In this document: one piece after another, positions 5,581 to 5,596 of the stretch
Layout of the letters: the number at the start of each line of letters is the position of its first letter
Position numbering within the stretch: the first letter of the stretch is position 1
From: Planctomycetia bacterium
GTDB taxonomy: Bacteria; Planctomycetota; Planctomycetia; Gemmatales; Gemmataceae
Length of the DNA stretch: 5,596 nt
Direction of reading: 5' to 3'
Assembly (NCBI GenBank): GCA_005773755.1
Contig: SXHE01000697.1
Location: 1 to 5,596 of the forward strand
Program-made: the position numbers and the translations under genes
The notes under the pieces: model-generated
Seen by the model: the letters and a program-made list of their open reading frames with translations, nothing else
Database searches by the model: none
Told to the model about the DNA's origin: nothing

Positions 5581-5586
5581 TAAAGT
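5581..5586 (+). promoter_or_regulatory. Possible -10-like hexamer at the window edge
   Basis: TAAAGT occurs just after the LRR stop codon. It resembles TAAACT at 590 and TAGACT at 3267. The gene it would serve lies outside the window, so support is weak. Confidence 0.15.
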
Positions 5587-5596
5587 TGTAGGTCGC

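Overview
The window looks like chromosome of a Gemmata-type planctomycete. It is very GC-rich with mostly G/C third positions. It carries three kinds of gene I associate with the Gemmataceae: a TIGR02996-type domain joined to a leucine-rich-repeat array, a member of a large paralogous family that ends in a GCWVxDLVLGKE-like motif, and a small secreted Pro/Thr-rich protein with Arg-rich RLR motifs. The assignment rests on protein features and recall, not on a search.

Layout, all genes on the + strand. 1-529: the 3' part of pyrB (aspartate carbamoyltransferase). 530-659: intergenic, with an imperfect inverted repeat, a possible -10 and a strong Shine-Dalgarno. 660-1166: small secreted low-complexity protein of unknown function. 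1186-1225: a convincing rho-independent terminator. 1253-2575: complete pyrC (type I dihydroorotase). 2580-3263: a paralogous-family protein of unknown function whose start abuts pyrC. 3291-3515 and 3512-3931: a 74-aa helical protein and an HNH endonuclease, overlapping by 4 bp. 3935-5578: a 547-aa TIGR02996/LRR protein starting 3 bases after the HNH stop. 5579-5596: start of the next intergenic region.

PyrB and PyrC catalyse consecutive steps of de novo pyrimidine synthesis (carbamoyl aspartate formation, then ring closure to dihydroorotate). Here they are separated by a secreted-protein gene with its own ribosome-binding site and terminator, so they are probably not one simple transcript. 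Downstream, the tight spacing (stop and start adjacent, 27 nt, 4-bp overlap, 3 nt) suggests an accessory block read through from pyrC or started just before 3291.

The best candidate for an undescribed system is the pair at 3291-3931 (small helical protein plus HNH nuclease), possibly with the LRR protein as a third member. Its biological role cannot be settled from sequence alone. There are no tRNA, rRNA, CRISPR or insertion-sequence signals.
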